Shown one piece after another: positions 6,070 to 10,899 of a stretch of DNA of 10,899 bases (positions are counted from its first letter, which is position 1; each line of letters begins with the position of its first letter). The notes beneath the pieces are model-generated. The model worked only from the letters and a program-made list of their open reading frames with translations, was not told the DNA's origin and ran no database searches. A program made the position numbers and the translations under genes. This DNA is from Alphaproteobacteria bacterium (GTDB taxonomy: Bacteria; Pseudomonadota; Alphaproteobacteria; Rhodobacterales; Rhodobacteraceae): contig JAJRUE010000151.1 of the NCBI GenBank assembly GCA_024277955.1, positions 1 to 10,899 on the forward strand, read 5' to 3'.

Positions 6070-7167
6070 ATGGGCCCTTTTCCGCACAACGCCCCGCCCG
6101 CCCGGATCACCACCGAAAACCCCGCCGGCACCGACGGTTTCGAGTTCGTCGAATTCGCCGACCCCGACAACCCCCAGGCCCTGCGCGAGTTGTTCGCCAG
6201 GATGGGCTTCAGCCATACCGCGACCCACAGGGAAAAGGCGATCGAGCTGTGGCAGCAGGGCGATGTCAGCTATCTGCTGAACGCCGAACCGGGCTCTTTC
6301 GGGGCGCGCTTTGCCGGTGAACACGGTCCCTGCGCCCCGTCGATGGGCTGGCGGGTGGTCGATGCGCGCCACGCCTTTGACCATGCGGTCGCGCGCGGCG
6401 CCACGCCCTATGACGGCGACGACAAATCGATCGACGCGCCGGCGATCCTGGGGATCGGCGGGTCGCTGATCTACTTCATCGAGGGCGCGCGCGAGGCCAG
6501 CCCCTACAACCGCGAATTCGACTGGGTGGCGGAGGCGCATCCCGAAGGCCTGGGGTTCTACTACCTCGACCACCTGACCCATAACGTGCATCGCGGCAAC
6601 ATGGACAAGTGGTTCAACTTCTACGCCGAGATATTCAATTTCCGCGAAATCCGGTTTTTCGACATCGAGGGCAAATACACCGGCCTGTTCAGCCGCGCGC
6701 TGACCTCGCCTTGCGGGCGCATCCGGATCCCGGTGAACGAAGACCGGTCGGACAAGGGCCAGATCGTCGAATACCTGCGCCGCTACAACGGCGAGGGCAT
6801 CCAGCATATCGCGGTGGGCACCGACGATATCTATGCCTCGACCGAAGCGATCGCCGCGCGCGGGCTCAGGTTCATGCCGCCCCCGCCGCCGGCCTATTAC
6901 GAGATGTCGAAGGACCGGGTCGCCGGCCATCAGGAGCCGCTCGAGGCGATGGCGAAACACGGCATCCTGATCGACGGCGAAGGGGTGGTCGATGGTGGCG
7001 AAACCCGCATCCTGTTGCAGATATTTTCGAAAACCGTGGTCGGGCCGATCTTTTTCGAGTTCATCCAGCGCAAGGGCGACGACGGTTTTGGCGAGGGCAA
7101 TTTCCGGGCGCTGTTCGAAAGCATCGAGCGCGACCAGATCGCGCGCGGGGTGCTGAAGGCCAGCTGA
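6070..7167 (+). CDS. hpd: 4-hydroxyphenylpyruvate dioxygenase
   Basis: This Fe(II) enzyme converts 4-hydroxyphenylpyruvate and O2 to homogentisate and CO2 in tyrosine and phenylalanine breakdown; it is cytosolic. The protein has 365 residues, typical of bacterial forms. The N-terminal vicinal-oxygen-chelate domain (about 22-145) is degenerate in metal binding, as usual. The catalytic C-terminal domain (about 162-350) holds the facial triad: H168 in LDHLTHNV, H246 in GIQHIAVGT and E330 in IFFEFIQRKG. The closing helix GFGEGNFRALFESIE, which gates the active site, is present. ATG 6070 follows AGGAGA and is preferred over the in-frame ATG at 5938, whose extension looks non-coding. No homogentisate dioxygenase gene lies beside it in this window, so downstream steps must be encoded elsewhere. 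Confidence 0.98.
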   Translation: MGPFPHNAPPARITTENPAGTDGFEFVEFADPDNPQALRELFARMGFSHTATHREKAIELWQQGDVSYLLNAEPGSFGARFAGEHGPCAPSMGWRVVDARHAFDHAVARGATPYDGDDKSIDAPAILGIGGSLIYFIEGAREASPYNREFDWVAEAHPEGLGFYYLDHLTHNVHRGNMDKWFNFYAEIFNFREIRFFDIEGKYTGLFSRALTSPCGRIRIPVNEDRSDKGQIVEYLRRYNGEGIQHIAVGTDDIYASTEAIAARGLRFMPPPPPAYYEMSKDRVAGHQEPLEAMAKHGILIDGEGVVDGGETRILLQIFSKTVVGPIFFEFIQRKGDDGFGEGNFRALFESIERDQIARGVLKAS

Positions 7168-7178
7168 CGGGGCCAGGC

Positions 7179-7229
7179 GTCAAGGCGCTTGCAAGCGCCT
7201 TGACCAAGGTTTTTCCAAAAACCTTGGTC
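7179..7229. repeat. Two overlapping perfect palindromes after hpd
   Basis: The first is a 26-bp perfect palindrome with half-site GTCAAGGCGCTTG (7179-7204). The second has 13-bp arms, GACCAAGGTTTTT (7202-7214) and AAAAACCTTGGTC (7217-7229), around CC. They share the bases GAC. The second arm pair carries T5 and A5 inside the hairpin rather than after it, so it is not a classic terminator, but the first stem followed by the T-run at 7210 could end hpd transcription. The arrangement looks like a dispersed intergenic element; copy number cannot be judged here. Confidence 0.75.
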
Positions 7230-7261
7230 GGCCCCTCCGGGGCCGGGCGCGGGCCGGCCCG
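7230..7261. repeat. Two further GC hairpins between converging genes
   Basis: GGCCCC-TCC-GGGGCC (7230-7244) and the 12-bp palindrome CGGGCCGGCCCG (7250-7261) continue the row of inverted repeats down to the stop of the minus-strand gene at 7278. Strong stems without T-runs fit a barrier between converging transcripts or protection of mRNA 3' ends. Confidence 0.6.
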
Positions 7262-7277
7262 CCCGGTCAGCGCCGGA

Positions 7278-10899
<3,622 letters not shown>

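Overview
The window is very GC-rich chromosomal DNA from an alphaproteobacterium, most likely a member of the Rhodobacteraceae/Roseobacter group. I base this on gene content and order read from the translations (helicase tail, S4 protein, fdxA, carD; then cobS/cobT), on codon use, and on a CarD and a 7Fe ferredoxin that look typical of that group. No search could be run, so the taxonomy is an inference. There is no sign of phage, insertion sequence, CRISPR, rRNA or tRNA.

Region 1 (1-1831, plus strand) is housekeeping: the basic Gly/Lys/Pro-rich tail of a protein that is probably an Suv3-like helicase, an Hsp15/HslR-like S4 RNA-binding protein that begins at a TTG directly after the helicase stop, a 7Fe ferredoxin (fdxA), and the RNA-polymerase-binding regulator CarD. 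carD has its own well-formed promoter, a leader of about 150 nt with two inverted repeats, and a strong terminator that probably works in both directions. Region 2 (1962-3811) holds two divergent genes of late cobalamin synthesis, cobS (minus) and cobT (plus), 77 bp apart. They act together in assembling the nucleotide loop of B12.

Region 3 (3927-5863, minus strand) holds an Lrp/AsnC-type regulator and, downstream of it, a KefB/KefC-type (CPA2) cation:proton antiporter gene that looks broken twice. An in-frame internal deletion removes roughly 150-170 residues of the membrane domain, and a one-base frameshift at a homopolymer destroys the C-terminus. Region 4 (6070-7167, plus) is hpd, 4-hydroxyphenylpyruvate dioxygenase of tyrosine breakdown, with all three iron ligands. 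It is divergent from the Lrp gene, which suggests that this regulator controls hpd.

Region 5 (7168-10899) starts with a cluster of four back-to-back inverted repeats between converging genes. It is followed by a minus-strand gene of at least 1,206 codons whose 5' end is outside the window. Its product has an unusual layout: a cytoplasmic domain resembling the GspL/PilM fold, a long acidic low-complexity region containing a (TD)n stretch encoded by a pure hexanucleotide microsatellite, a basic histone-H1-like Lys/Ala segment, one transmembrane helix, a Pro-rich segment with six degenerate RPLARP-type repeats, and a small C-terminal domain resembling the PilP/GspC HR domain. This protein is the best candidate for something undescribed: it may combine in one chain the roles of an inner-membrane assembly platform usually built from several proteins.
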